A stretch of DNA of 59,361 nucleotides from Oscillospiraceae bacterium (GCA_017561205.1 JAFZDL010000021.1:1-59361); one strand, 5' to 3'. Shown: positions 5,972 to 15,221, counted from the stretch's first letter. Numbers and translations: made by a program. Notes: generated by a model not told the origin, from the sequence alone.

Positions 5972-7186
5972 ATGATGAGCGCACAGATGAAGCTGAAAAT
6001 GGTTGGTTTCTGTGATGGCGGTATTGTTTCTTCTTTTGCCCCTTTGTTGGATCGGCTGTCTGTTGATGACGTATCTGAATATGCTGTTTTTCCCGGCTTT
6101 TGTGATGTGCATGTGCATTTCCGTGAGCCGGGTTTTTCTTATAAAGAGACCATTGAAACAGGCTCTAAAGCATCCGCGCGGGGCGGCTATACCGCTGTTT
6201 GTACTATGCCGAATTTGAATCCGGTACCGGATAGTGCCCAGAATTTAGGTTTACAACTGAAGATGATTGAGGAGCAGGCTGTGATCCACGTCTATCCCTA
6301 CGGTGCAATTACCGTAGGCGAAAAGGGTGAGGAAATGGCCGACTTAGAGGGAATGGCCCCTCACTGCATTGCTTTCTCCGATGACGGCAAGGGTGTGCAG
6401 AGTGACGATATGATGCGCCAAGCTATGCTCCGGGCGAAGGCTTTGGGTAAGATGATCGTTGCCCATTGTGAAGTAAACAGTCTGCTGAAAGGCGGCTATA
6501 TTCACGATGGTAAATACGCGCAAGAACACGGCCATAAGGGCATCTGCAGCGCCAGCGAATATGAGCAGATCGCAAGAGATTTGCGCTTGGTGGAAGAGAC
6601 GGGCTGTGCCTACCATGTTTGCCATATCTCCACCAAGGAGAGTGTGGAACTGATCCGGCAGGCCAAGGCCAGAGGCGTGAATGTCACCTGCGAAACCGGC
6701 CCTCATTATCTGACCATGGACGACAGCGACCTGCAGGAGGACGGACGGTTCAAGATGAACCCGCCCCTGCGTGATAAAGCTGACAGAGAAGCTCTGGTCG
6801 CGGGTATTGCGGACGGTACCATTGATATGATCGCTACCGACCATGCCCCTCACAGCGCAGAAGAGAAGAGCAAGGGCCTTGCGGGCAGCGCCTTTGGCGT
6901 TGTAGGCATTGAAACAGCCTTCCCGGTGCTGTATACCCACCTGGTAAAGCCAGGTATCATTACCTTGGAAAAGCTCATCGACCTGCTGAGCAACAATCCC
7001 CGGAAGCGCTTTGGTCTTCCCGCAGGCGGTGACTTCACAGTGTGGAATTTGAGTAAGGAATTTACGGTAGACCCGGAAGCCTTCCTGTCCAAAGGCAAGG
7101 CGACCCCCTTTACCGGTTGGAAGTTAAACGGTGAATGTTTGCTGACCGTCTGCGACGGCAAGGCAGTGTATAAAATGGAGGACTAA
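5972..7186 (+). CDS. pyrC: Dihydroorotase
   Basis: A 404-residue enzyme cyclising carbamoyl-aspartate to dihydroorotate (third UMP step). FCDVHVHFREPG carries the first zinc ligands, ARGGYTAVCTMPN is the class I signature, and IVAHCE, CHISTKES and IDMIATDHAPHS provide the remaining metal and catalytic residues, so a zinc-binding type I enzyme is expected. The start at 5972 follows GGAAGGAGAACGGA. The usual N-terminal beta domain seems shortened. It leads a tightly packed operon: carB begins four bases after its stop. Leading with pyrC rather than pyrB is less common. Confidence 0.95.
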   Translation: MMSAQMKLKMVGFCDGGIVSSFAPLLDRLSVDDVSEYAVFPGFCDVHVHFREPGFSYKETIETGSKASARGGYTAVCTMPNLNPVPDSAQNLGLQLKMIEEQAVIHVYPYGAITVGEKGEEMADLEGMAPHCIAFSDDGKGVQSDDMMRQAMLRAKALGKMIVAHCEVNSLLKGGYIHDGKYAQEHGHKGICSASEYEQIARDLRLVEETGCAYHVCHISTKESVELIRQAKARGVNVTCETGPHYLTMDDSDLQEDGRFKMNPPLRDKADREALVAGIADGTIDMIATDHAPHSAEEKSKGLAGSAFGVVGIETAFPVLYTHLVKPGIITLEKLIDLLSNNPRKRFGLPAGGDFTVWNLSKEFTVDPEAFLSKGKATPFTGWKLNGECLLTVCDGKAVYKMED

Positions 7187-7190
7187 AGTT

Positions 7191-10100
7191 ATGGCGAAAA
7201 GAAAAGATTTAAAAAAGATTCTGATTATCGGTTCCGGCCCTATTGTCATCGGCCAGGCCGCTGAGTTTGACTATGCCGGTACCCAGGCATGCCTTGCCCT
7301 GAAGGAAGAGGGCTATGAGGTTGTTCTGTGCAACTCCAACCCCGCTACTATTATGACGGATACTACCATTGCCGATAAGGTCTATATGGAGCCTTTGACC
7401 CTGGAGTATGTTGCCAAGATCATCCGCTACGAGCGTCCCGACGCCATTTTGCCCGGCATCGGTGGCCAGACCGGACTGAACCTGGTTATGCAGTTGGAAA
7501 AGAAGGGCATTCTGAAGGAATGCCGCGTGGAGCTGCTGGGCACTTCCAGCGCATCCATCGAGAGGGCTGAGGACCGGGAGATGTTCAAGGAGCTGTGTCA
7601 GTCCATCGGCGAGCCGGTTATTCCCTCCGAGATCACTTACTCCATCGAAGAAGCCAAGGAGGCTGCCAAGCGAATCGGCTATCCTGTTGTTCTGCGTCCT
7701 GCCTTTACTCTGGGCGGCACCGGCGGCGGATTTGCCTATAATGAAGAAGAGCTGATTGAGATCGGACTGAATGCCTTTAAGCTGTCTCCTGTGCACCAGG
7801 TGCTGATCGAAAAGTCCGTCAAGGGCTATAAGGAGATCGAATTTGAGGTTATGCGTGATGGTGAGGACAATGCCATCACCATCTGCGGTATGGAAAACAT
7901 CGATCCCGTTGGTGTCCATACCGGCGATAGCCTGGTGGTAGCGCCCATTATGACCCTGAACGATCACGATCTGAAGATGCTTAATGATTCTGCTATCAAG
8001 CTGATCAAGGAACTGAAGATTGCCGGCGGGTGTAATGTGCAGTTTGCGTTGAATCCCCATTCTTCTGAGTACTACCTCATCGAGGTCAACCCCCGTGTTT
8101 CCCGGTCTTCCGCTTTGGCATCCAAGGCATCCGGCTATCCCATTGCCCGGGTAACCGCCAAGATCGCTGTGGGTATGACCCTGGATGAGATCAAGATCGC
8201 CAACACCAACGCAGCTTTCGAGCCCAAGCTTGACTATGTGATTGCCAAGCTGCCCCGGTTCCCCTTCGATAAGTTCACCTCCGCAACCAACATTCTGGGC
8301 ACCCAGATGAAGGCTACCGGTGAGGTTATGGGTATCGGCGCAAACCTGGAGGAGGCATTGTTGAAGGGCATTCGTTCTCTGGAGATCGGCGCAAATCACC
8401 TGTACCTGTCTAAGTTTGACAATATGAGCGTGGAGGAACTGCTGGAGTACATCAAGGAGTTCCGTTCTGATAATATCTTCGCTATCGCAGAGCTTTTGTA
8501 CCACGGCGTATCTGTGGAAAAGATCCACGAAATCACCCAAATCACACCCTACTTCCTGGAGGCTATCCGCAATATCATCGATATGGAAGAGCTCCTGCGG
8601 GTAAAGATCAATGATTTTGAGACCTTGAAGAAGGCTAAGCTGATGGGCTTTAGCGATAAGTATATCGCCAGATTGTGGAAGTGCGCTGAGATGGATGTTT
8701 ACAACCAGCGTAAGGAGAACAACCTGTTCCCGGTGTTCAAGATGGTGGATACCTGTCACACCGGCGCTTATATTCCCTACTTCTACTCCACCTATGCAGG
8801 TGAGAATGACTCCCGTCTGACCGAAAAGAAGAAGATCATTGTGCTGGGCGCAGGCCCCATCCGTATCGGCCAGGGCGTGGAATTTGACTACTCCACCGTT
8901 CACACAGTTATGACTATCCGTGAGGCTGGCTACGAGGCTATTATCATCAATAACAACCCCGAAACCGTATCAACCGACTATACCACTGCGGATAAGCTGT
9001 ACTTTGAGCCTTTGACTCCCGAGGATGTCATGAATATCATCGAGTTTGAAAAGCCCATCGGCGTTGTAGCTTCTTTGGGCGGTCAGACCGCTATCAATCT
9101 GGCCCAGCCCTTGACCGACCGTGGTGTGAAGATCATCGGTACAGATTGCGCTGCTATCGACAAGGCTGAAGACAGAAATGAATTTGAAAACCTGCTCAAC
9201 GAGCTGAACATTCCCCGGGCCAAGGGCCAGGCTGTCACCAAGATCGAAGACGGCATCGCCGCTGCTGCGGAGATCGGTTATCCTGTGCTGGTGCGTCCTT
9301 CCTTCGTGCTGGGTGGTCGTGCTATGCAGATCGTTGCCAACGAGGATCAGCTGCGCCACTACCTGCGTACCGCTGTTGAGATCGACGAGGACAAGCCTGT
9401 TCTGGTTGATAAGTATATCGAAGGCCGTGAGGTGGAGATCGATGCCATCTGCGACGGTCGCGATGTGTTCGTTCCCGGTATTATGGAGCTGGTAGAGCGT
9501 ACCGGTGTCCACTCCGGTGACTCCATCTCCGTTTACCCCACTTTCTCCATCTCTGACAAGGTCAAGGGTATCATTCTGCAGTACGCCAAGAAGCTGGGCC
9601 TGGGCATCGGTATCGTGGGCCTGTTCAATATCCAGTTTATCGTGGATAAGGACGACAATGTGTTCATTATCGAAGTTAACCCCCGTTCTTCCCGTACTGT
9701 GCCTTTCCTGTCTAAGGCTACCGGTTATTCCCTGGCCGATATCGCTACTGAGGTCATCCTGGGCAAGAGCCTAAAAGAACAGGGCATCTTCGATATTTAC
9801 CCCACTGAGAAGGATCGTTGGTATGCAAAGGCACCTGTGTTCTCCTTCAACAAAATTCGCGGTCTGGATGCTTACCTGTCTCCGGAAATGAAGTCCACCG
9901 GCGAAGCCATCGGCTACGATAGCACTATGAACCGCGCTCTGTATAAGGCTCTCCAAGCTTCCGGTATGCACCTGCAGAACTACGGCACTGTCTTTGCTAC
10001 CATTGCCGATAAGGACAAGGAGGAGGCCCTGCCGCTGATCCGCCGTTTCTACCAGTTGGGCTTCAATATTGAGGCTACCGAGGGCACTGCTAATTTCTTG

Positions 10101-10358
10101 AAGGCCAACGGCATCCGCACCCATAAGCTGGGCAAGATTGGTGACGGCAGTGAGGAAATCCCCAATGCTCTGCGCCAGGGCCATATCGCTTATGTGATCA
10201 ACACCAAGGATCCCGGCAGCGAGGGCAACGACGGCACCCAGATCCGTCAGATCGCAACCGAGTACAATGTATCTTTGTTCACCGCGCTGGATACTGTAAA
10301 GGTCCTGCTGGACGTTTTGGAAGAAACCACACTGACCATTTCCACCATCGACGCGTAA
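7191..10358 (+). CDS. carB: Carbamoyl-phosphate synthase large subunit
   Basis: A full-length 1055-residue enzyme with two homologous ATP-grasp halves. Each half opens with a nucleotide-binding motif (ILIIGSGPIVIGQAAEFDYAG near residue 10; IIVLGAGPIRIGQGVEFDYS near 548). Each half also carries a LGGxG/A ATP loop. The C-terminal MGS-like domain (about 930-1055) normally binds allosteric nucleotides and contains KDPG...GTQIRQIATEYNVSLFTALDT. It makes carbamoyl phosphate from bicarbonate, ATP and ammonia; the ammonia is normally delivered by the glutaminase subunit CarA. No carA is in the operon or window, so either it lies elsewhere or ammonia is used directly. Confidence 0.97.
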   Translation: MAKRKDLKKILIIGSGPIVIGQAAEFDYAGTQACLALKEEGYEVVLCNSNPATIMTDTTIADKVYMEPLTLEYVAKIIRYERPDAILPGIGGQTGLNLVMQLEKKGILKECRVELLGTSSASIERAEDREMFKELCQSIGEPVIPSEITYSIEEAKEAAKRIGYPVVLRPAFTLGGTGGGFAYNEEELIEIGLNAFKLSPVHQVLIEKSVKGYKEIEFEVMRDGEDNAITICGMENIDPVGVHTGDSLVVAPIMTLNDHDLKMLNDSAIKLIKELKIAGGCNVQFALNPHSSEYYLIEVNPRVSRSSALASKASGYPIARVTAKIAVGMTLDEIKIANTNAAFEPKLDYVIAKLPRFPFDKFTSATNILGTQMKATGEVMGIGANLEEALLKGIRSLEIGANHLYLSKFDNMSVEELLEYIKEFRSDNIFAIAELLYHGVSVEKIHEITQITPYFLEAIRNIIDMEELLRVKINDFETLKKAKLMGFSDKYIARLWKCAEMDVYNQRKENNLFPVFKMVDTCHTGAYIPYFYSTYAGENDSRLTEKKKIIVLGAGPIRIGQGVEFDYSTVHTVMTIREAGYEAIIINNNPETVSTDYTTADKLYFEPLTPEDVMNIIEFEKPIGVVASLGGQTAINLAQPLTDRGVKIIGTDCAAIDKAEDRNEFENLLNELNIPRAKGQAVTKIEDGIAAAAEIGYPVLVRPSFVLGGRAMQIVANEDQLRHYLRTAVEIDEDKPVLVDKYIEGREVEIDAICDGRDVFVPGIMELVERTGVHSGDSISVYPTFSISDKVKGIILQYAKKLGLGIGIVGLFNIQFIVDKDDNVFIIEVNPRSSRTVPFLSKATGYSLADIATEVILGKSLKEQGIFDIYPTEKDRWYAKAPVFSFNKIRGLDAYLSPEMKSTGEAIGYDSTMNRALYKALQASGMHLQNYGTVFATIADKDKEEALPLIRRFYQLGFNIEATEGTANFLKANGIRTHKLGKIGDGSEEIPNALRQGHIAYVINTKDPGSEGNDGTQIRQIATEYNVSLFTALDTVKVLLDVLEETTLTISTIDA

Positions 10359-10367
10359 GGAGAGGTT

Positions 10368-11105
10368 ATGAAGCAGGGAATCTTTGAAATTATGGAAAAC
10401 ACCGCTCTGACAGAATCCGTCTTCAAGATGGTTCTGTCCGGCGATGTATCCGATATTACCGCGCCCGGCCAATTTGTAAATATCCAGCTGGACGGTCTGT
10501 TCCTGCGGCGCCCCATTTCCGTCTGCGATTTGGGCGAAAATACCCTCACCATCATCTATAAGGCTGTGGGCAAGGGTACTGAGCAGATGTCCCGGATGCA
10601 GACCGGCAAAAAGCTGGATGTGCTGACCGGTTTGGGCAACGGCTATGACATGACTGTGGCAGGGGAGAGACCTGTCCTGCTGGGCGGTGGCGTAGGCGTG
10701 CCCCCTATGTACTTGCTTGCCAAGCAGTTGTTGGCAATGGGCAAGAAAGTGACTGTCATTTTGGGCTTTAATACCGAGAGTGAAATCTTCTATGAGAAGG
10801 AATTTATGGCTCTTGGCGCCGATGTGATCGTTACCACTGTGGACGGCTCCCGTGGCATTAAGGGCTTTGTAACCGATGCCCTCAAAATGCTGGACTATAC
10901 CTATTTCTACACTTGCGGCCCGGAGCCTATGCTGAAGGCTGTTTATAAGGCATCTACCACTTCCGGTCAGATGAGTTTTGAAAAGCGGATGGGCTGCGGC
11001 TTTGGCGCCTGTATGGGCTGCTCCTGCAAGACCCTCACCGGCTATAAGCGCATCTGCAAGGAAGGCCCTGTTATGCGGAAGGAGGAGATCTTGTGGGAAG
11101 ACTGA
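10368..11105 (+). CDS. pyrK: Dihydroorotate dehydrogenase electron-transfer subunit
   Basis: A 245-residue iron-sulfur flavoprotein of the ferredoxin-reductase fold. FLRRPISVCD is the FAD-binding motif, VLLGGGVGVPPMYLLAK the NAD-binding start. The C-terminal CGFGACMGCSC...ICKEGPV holds the four cysteines of the [2Fe-2S] cluster. It passes electrons from FMN of PyrD to NAD+, defining a class 1B dihydroorotate dehydrogenase suited to anaerobes. The start at 10368 follows GGAGAGGTT. Its last 13 bases overlap pyrD, implying translational coupling and balanced subunit synthesis. Confidence 0.96.
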   Translation: MKQGIFEIMENTALTESVFKMVLSGDVSDITAPGQFVNIQLDGLFLRRPISVCDLGENTLTIIYKAVGKGTEQMSRMQTGKKLDVLTGLGNGYDMTVAGERPVLLGGGVGVPPMYLLAKQLLAMGKKVTVILGFNTESEIFYEKEFMALGADVIVTTVDGSRGIKGFVTDALKMLDYTYFYTCGPEPMLKAVYKASTTSGQMSFEKRMGCGFGACMGCSCKTLTGYKRICKEGPVMRKEEILWED

Positions 11106-12004
11106 GTGTTGAACTTTGTGGCATCACCATGGACAATCCTGTGATCCCCGCATCCGGCACTTTCGGCTATGGCTATGAGTACGCAGAGCTCTATGATATT
11201 AACTGCCTGGGTACATTCTCTTTTAAGGGTACTACCAAAGAGCCCCGTTTCGGTAACCCCACCCCTCGTATTGCGGAGTGCCCCGCCGGTATGATCAACG
11301 CTGTTGGCCTGCAGAATCCCGGTGTGGAGAAGGTGGTTGCAGAGGAGCTGCCCAAGCTGAAAAAGTGTTTTCATAAGCCTGTTATGGCCAATATCAGCGG
11401 ATTCGGCGTGGAGGAGTATGCCTATACTTGCGAAAAGCTGGATAAGGAAGAGCAGGTTGGCTGGCTGGAAGTAAATGTCAGCTGCCCCAATGTCCACGGT
11501 GGCGGTATGAGCTTTGGTACTGATCCCAAGGCCGCTGCGGAAGTCACCGCTGCTGTGAAAAAGGTTACCACCAAGCCTGTCATCGTCAAGCTCAGCCCCA
11601 ATGTGACGGATATCGTGTCCATCGCAAAGGCCTGTGAGGATGCAGGTGCAGACGGCATTAGCTTAATCAATACAATGCTGGGTATGCGTATTGACCTGCG
11701 TACCCGCAAGCCTGTGATCGCCAATAAAATGGGCGGATTTTCCGGTTCTGCTATTTTCCCGGTGGCTGTCCGGATGGTCTACCAGGTAGCAAATGCCGTG
11801 AATATCCCTGTTGTGGGTATGGGCGGTGTCAGCAGCGCAGAAGATGTGATCGAAATGATGCTGGCCGGCGCTACCGCAGTGGAAGTGGGCGCAGCCAATT
11901 TGGTAAATCCCTATGTTTGCAAGCAAATCATCGAAGATTTGCCTGCTGTGATGGATAAGTATAGAATCAACACCTTAAGTGAAATTATAGGAGGCGTAAA
12001 ATAA
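11093..12004 (+). CDS. pyrD: Dihydroorotate dehydrogenase, class 1B catalytic subunit
   Basis: A 303-residue FMN TIM-barrel enzyme oxidising dihydroorotate to orotate. It starts with GTG at 11093, after GGAGGAGATCTT inside the pyrK end. NPVIPASGTFGYG, MINAVGLQNPG and WLEVNVSCPNVHGGG contain the substrate and active-site residues; the catalytic base of 1B enzymes is the Cys in the NVSCPN segment. VVGMGGVSSAEDVIEMMLAGATAVEVG is the phosphate-binding end of the barrel. It works as a heterotetramer with PyrK. The stop overlaps the pyrF start as TAATG. Confidence 0.97.
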   Translation: MGRLSVELCGITMDNPVIPASGTFGYGYEYAELYDINCLGTFSFKGTTKEPRFGNPTPRIAECPAGMINAVGLQNPGVEKVVAEELPKLKKCFHKPVMANISGFGVEEYAYTCEKLDKEEQVGWLEVNVSCPNVHGGGMSFGTDPKAAAEVTAAVKKVTTKPVIVKLSPNVTDIVSIAKACEDAGADGISLINTMLGMRIDLRTRKPVIANKMGGFSGSAIFPVAVRMVYQVANAVNIPVVGMGGVSSAEDVIEMMLAGATAVEVGAANLVNPYVCKQIIEDLPAVMDKYRINTLSEIIGGVK

Positions 12005-12702
12005 TGGGTAAGGATGTAATTATTGCCTGTGATTTCTCCAGCGCAGAACAGACTTTTGCGTTCCTGGATAAGTTCACCGGCCGCAAGCCCTTTGTGAAGA
12101 TTGGTATGGAGCTTTACTATGCAGAAGGCCCCTCCATCGTTAAGGAAATCAAGGCCCGTGGTCATAAGATCTTCCTGGATCTGAAGCTGCACGATATCCC
12201 TAACACAGTCAAAAAGGCTATGTCCGTTTTGCGGAATCTGGATGTGGATATCACCAACCTGCACGCAGCCGGCACGAAGAATATGATGCGTGCAGCGCTG
12301 GAAGGCTTGACCCGTGAGGACGGCACCCGTCCTTTGCTGATCGCTGTTACCCAGCTCACCTCCACTGACCAGGAGAGCATGGAAAAGGATCTGCTCATCG
12401 AAAAGCCTATTGACCAGGTGGTTATGCACTATGCAAAGTGCGCCGAGGAAGCCGGCCTGGACGGCATTGTCTGCTCTCCTCTGGAGGCAGGTAAGGTCCA
12501 CGACCTGTGCGGCAAGAAGTTCCTGACCATCACCCCCGGTGTCCGCTTTGCAGACGGCGATGTGGGCGACCAGAAGAGGGTTATGACCCCTGCCCAGGCC
12601 AAGGAAATCGGCTCCGACTACATCGTGGTGGGCCGGCCTATCACCGCTGCAGCAGACCCCGTGGCAGCCTACGAGCGCTGCATCGCTGAATTCTGTGATT
12701 GA
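12004..12702 (+). CDS. pyrF: Orotidine 5'-phosphate decarboxylase
   Basis: A 232-residue TIM-barrel enzyme carrying out the last UMP step. KVFLDLKLHDIPNT-type motif (here KIFLDLKLHDIPNTVKKA) contains the catalytic Lys-Asp-Lys-Asp array. VCSPLEAGKV and TITPGVRFADGDVGDQKR are the phosphate-binding and loop motifs, ending with DYIVVGRPIT. The ATG at 12004 shares one base with the pyrD stop and follows AGGAGGCGTAAAATA. Clear pyrF, though some group-2 pyrF genes in Clostridia differ; this one matches the classical group 1 form. Confidence 0.97.
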   Translation: MGKDVIIACDFSSAEQTFAFLDKFTGRKPFVKIGMELYYAEGPSIVKEIKARGHKIFLDLKLHDIPNTVKKAMSVLRNLDVDITNLHAAGTKNMMRAALEGLTREDGTRPLLIAVTQLTSTDQESMEKDLLIEKPIDQVVMHYAKCAEEAGLDGIVCSPLEAGKVHDLCGKKFLTITPGVRFADGDVGDQKRVMTPAQAKEIGSDYIVVGRPITAAADPVAAYERCIAEFCD

Positions 12703-12758
12703 TGTAGGGCGGGGGCTTGTGCTCCCGTCGCCATAAAGATATATTGGGAGGTAAACAA

Positions 12759-13412
12759 ATGGAAGCCTACAAAAGAGAATTTATTGAATTCCTGCAGGAA
12801 GCAGGCGTTTTGAAATTCGGTGATTTTACGGCCAAATCCGGTCGTAAGATTCCCTATTTCGTCAATGCCGGTATGATCAAGACCGGTGACCAGATCACCA
12901 AGATGGGTGAGTTCTATGCCAAGGCTTATTTTGATAAGCTGGGCAAGAAGCAGGCTGTTTTGTATGGCCCTGCTTATAAGGGCATTTCTTTGTCCATTTC
13001 CGCAGCTGTTGCTCTGTCCCGCAATGGCCTCAATGTGCCTTTCTTCTTTAACCGTAAGGAAGTGAAGGACCACGGCGAAGGCGGCACCTTTGTGGGTTAT
13101 GTACCCCAGGCAGGGGAGGAGATCGTCATCATTGAGGATGTGATCACTGCCGGTACTGCAATCCGTGAGTCCATGGAGATTTTAAAGCACCTGGATGACA
13201 CCAAGGTCATCGCTACCTTCATTATGGTGGACCGCAAGGAAAAGGGTCAGACCGAGAAGGGCGCTATGCAGGAGATCGAGGAACAGTTCGGTTTCCCGGT
13301 GTACTCCGTTGTGGATGTGTATGACATCATTGAGTACCTGGAAGAGGATCCCGCCAACGAAGAAAATGTAACCCGTATTAAGAACTACCTGGCTGTGAAC
13401 GGAGCGAAATAA
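12759..13412 (+). CDS. pyrE: Orotate phosphoribosyltransferase
   Basis: A 217-residue enzyme joining orotate to PRPP to form OMP. The start at 12759 ([16 protein letters not shown]) has GGGAGG eight bases upstream; an upstream ATG at 12717 lacks one. [23 protein letters not shown] and the PRPP loop [14 protein letters not shown] are diagnostic. The 56-base gap after pyrF can form a small hairpin (CGGGGGC/GCTCCCG with one G-U pair, 12711-12728), which may tune expression. The stop overlaps the pyrB start as TAATG. Confidence 0.96.
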   Translation: MEAYKREFIEFLQEAGVLKFGDFTAKSGRKIPYFVNAGMIKTGDQITKMGEFYAKAYFDKLGKKQAVLYGPAYKGISLSISAAVALSRNGLNVPFFFNRKEVKDHGEGGTFVGYVPQAGEEIVIIEDVITAGTAIRESMEILKHLDDTKVIATFIMVDRKEKGQTEKGAMQEIEEQFGFPVYSVVDVYDIIEYLEEDPANEENVTRIKNYLAVNGAK

Positions 13413-14500
13413 TGAGAAGTTTGATTGATATTGTGGATTTTTCTGTTGAGGAAATCCAGGAACTGCTGGAAACTGCTTGTGATATCAGCGAGAACCCCGG
13501 TAAATATGCCGAGCGTTGCCATGGCAAAAAGCTGGCAACCTTGTTCTTTGAACCTTCTACCCGTACTCGTTTGAGCTTTGAGGCTGCTATGTACGAGCTG
13601 GGCGGCAATGTGCTGGGCTTCAGCGAGGCCAGCTCTTCCTCCGCCAGCAAGGGTGAGAGTATGGCTGATACTGCCAAGATTCTCTCCTGTTATGCGGATA
13701 TTATGGCAATTCGTCACCCAAAAGAGGGTGCGCCTTATGTGGCGGCAACCAATGCGTCCATACCTGTTATCAATGCCGGTGACGGCGGCCATTGTCACCC
13801 TACCCAGACCCTGGCTGACCTTTTGACCATCTACCGTGAAAACGGCAGATTGGATAACCTGGTCATTGGTTGCTGCGGTGACCTGAAGTATGGCAGAACC
13901 GTGCATTCTTTGATCTCTGCCTTCAGCCGCTACAAGAATATCAAGGTGATCCTGATTTCTCCGGAAGAATTGCGGCTTCCCAAATACGTGAAGTATGAAG
14001 TACTGGAAAAGTGCGGTATGGAATATGTGGAAACCACCTCTTTGGAGGAGGCCATACCGGAGCTGGATGTGCTGTATATGACCCGTATCCAGCGGGAGCG
14101 CTTTGACAGCATTGACGAGTACGAGCGTTTGAAGGACAGCTACATTCTTACTGCCGAGAAGATGGCTGCCGGCAAGCCCACAATGCGGGTGCTCCATCCG
14201 TTGCCCCGGGTAAATGAAATCAGTGTAAAGGTGGATGATGATCCCCGGGCTGCTTATTTCCGCCAGGCACTCAATGGCAAATATATGCGTATGGCGCTGA
14301 TCCTCAAATTGCTGAAAGAGGCCGAAGAGGGCAAGCAGATGGAAGAAATCGATGCTGTTGAGGATGCGCGTTTGCTCTGCAGCAATCCTCGCTGTATTTC
14401 TTCGACCGAGCAGGAATTGCCCCATAAATTTAAGCTGGTGGATCCTGTTCGCGGCATCTATCGCTGCGTCTACTGTGAAGCCAAAAAAACACTGGAATAA
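13412..14500 (+). CDS. pyrB: Aspartate carbamoyltransferase fused to PyrI-type zinc ribbon
   Basis: A 362-residue protein, longer than the usual PyrB of about 305. Residues 1-305 form the catalytic chain: [13 protein letters not shown] (carbamoyl-phosphate loop), [10 protein letters not shown] (80s loop lysine), [27 protein letters not shown] and [11 protein letters not shown]. After a linker, residues 323-355 hold Cys323-x4-Cys328-x23-Cys352-x2-Cys355, exactly the cysteine spacing of the E. coli regulatory chain zinc domain (Cys109, 114, 138, 141), with CISSTE and CVYCEAK also similar. The allosteric nucleotide-binding half of PyrI is absent. It is the last gene of the pyr set and makes carbamoyl-aspartate. 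Confidence 0.93.
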   Translation: MRSLIDIVDFSVEEIQELLETACDISENPGKYAERCHGKKLATLFFEPSTRTRLSFEAAMYELGGNVLGFSEASSSSASKGESMADTAKILSCYADIMAIRHPKEGAPYVAATNASIPVINAGDGGHCHPTQTLADLLTIYRENGRLDNLVIGCCGDLKYGRTVHSLISAFSRYKNIKVILISPEELRLPKYVKYEVLEKCGMEYVETTSLEEAIPELDVLYMTRIQRERFDSIDEYERLKDSYILTAEKMAAGKPTMRVLHPLPRVNEISVKVDDDPRAAYFRQALNGKYMRMALILKLLKEAEEGKQMEEIDAVEDARLLCSNPRCISSTEQELPHKFKLVDPVRGIYRCVYCEAKKTLE

Positions 14501-14519
14501 TTTTACAAAAAATGCGGGA

Positions 14520-14574
14520 TTTATCACGGGAAAAGCGCTGTTTTTCCTTGACACAAAATGCTTACCGTGATAAA
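14520..14574. repeat. Inverted repeat spanning the purE promoter
   Basis: TTTATCACGG (14520-14529) and its exact complement CCGTGATAAA (14565-14574) are 35 bases apart. The right arm overlaps the spacer and -10 box of the pur promoter. It could be an operator pair or a long-loop hairpin ending pyr transcription. Confidence 0.55.
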
Positions 14575-14576
14575 AT
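14548..14576 (+). promoter_or_regulatory. Promoter of the pur genes
   Basis: TTGACA (14548-14553), 17-base spacer, TAAAAT (14571-14576). Transcription would start near 14583, just before the riboswitch. Confidence 0.75.
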
Positions 14577-14590
14577 TAACAGGTAATATG

Positions 14591-14665
14591 TCATTCTTTG
14601 CGACTGACGGAAATCGTGGAGCACCACGGAGGAACAAAGAATGTGATTTAGCCGACCGTCTGGGC
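14591..14665 (+). promoter_or_regulatory. ZTP riboswitch (pfl RNA) upstream of purE
   Basis: P1 is formed by CATTCTTTG (14592-14600) with CAAAGAATG (14635-14643). The conserved GCGACTGACGG segment precedes the hairpin CGTGG-AGCA-CCACG (14615-14628). The conserved 3' domain GCCGACCGTCTGGGC lies at 14651-14665. The usual CTGGCGG/CCGCCTGGGC pair appears here as CTGACGG/CCGTCTGGGC, a compensated change. ZTP riboswitches sense the purine intermediate ZMP/ZTP, which accumulates when formyl-folate is short, and switch on purine and one-carbon genes. The call rests on pattern recognition; a covariance search would settle it. Confidence 0.85.
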
Positions 14666-14715
14666 GCATTTGACTCATATTATGGGTTAAGTGCGCCCTA
14701 TTTGCGTTTAATTTT
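14662..14715 (+). terminator. Riboswitch-controlled terminator
   Basis: GGGCGCA (14662-14668) pairs with TGCGCCC (14692-14698) and is followed by a U-rich tail. Its left arm is the end of the riboswitch's conserved 3' domain, so ligand binding should prevent the terminator and allow purE transcription. Confidence 0.75.
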
Positions 14716-14732
14716 CCGGTTAGGAGGTAATT

Positions 14733-15221
14733 ATGAAAAAAGTAGGTGTTATCATGGGCAGCGACAGTGATCTGCCCATCGTGCAGAAGGCTGTGGATAT
14801 GCTGAAAAACCTGGAGATCCCTTATGAGGTCCATATCTATTCTGCTCACAGAACCCCCATCGAGGCCCGGGACTTTGCAGTGAATGCAAGAGCCAACGGC
14901 TTTGGTGCTCTGATCTGCGCTGCCGGTATGGCAGCCCACCTGGCCGGCGCTATTGCCGCTAATACGACGCTTCCTGTTGTGGGTATTCCCTGCAAGGGCG
15001 GCATGATGGACGGCTTGGATGCTCTGCTTTCCACTGTGCAGATGCCCACCGGTATTCCTGTTGCTACTGTGGCTATTAACGGCGCTGCCAACGCAGCTCT
15101 GCTGTGCGCTCAGATCATTGCTGTTGAGGATCAGGAACTGGCCAAGAAGTTGGATGCCAAGCGCGTTTCCGATGCAGCTAAGGTTCTGCAAAAGGATGCA
15201 GACATCGCTGCTAATTTGTAA
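14733..15221 (+). CDS. purE: 5-(carboxyamino)imidazole ribonucleotide mutase / AIR carboxylase
   Basis: A 162-residue protein. MGSDSDLPIV, YSAHRTP and AGMAAHLAGAIAANTTLPVVGIP are the PurE signatures and look class I-like. Class I enzymes isomerise N5-CAIR made by PurK, but no purK is in the cluster; in CO2-rich niches direct carboxylation of AIR is conceivable. The start at 14733 follows TTAGGAGGTAATT. First gene of the pur set, under the ZTP riboswitch. Confidence 0.95.
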   Translation: MKKVGVIMGSDSDLPIVQKAVDMLKNLEIPYEVHIYSAHRTPIEARDFAVNARANGFGALICAAGMAAHLAGAIAANTTLPVVGIPCKGGMMDGLDALLSTVQMPTGIPVATVAINGAANAALLCAQIIAVEDQELAKKLDAKRVSDAAKVLQKDADIAANL

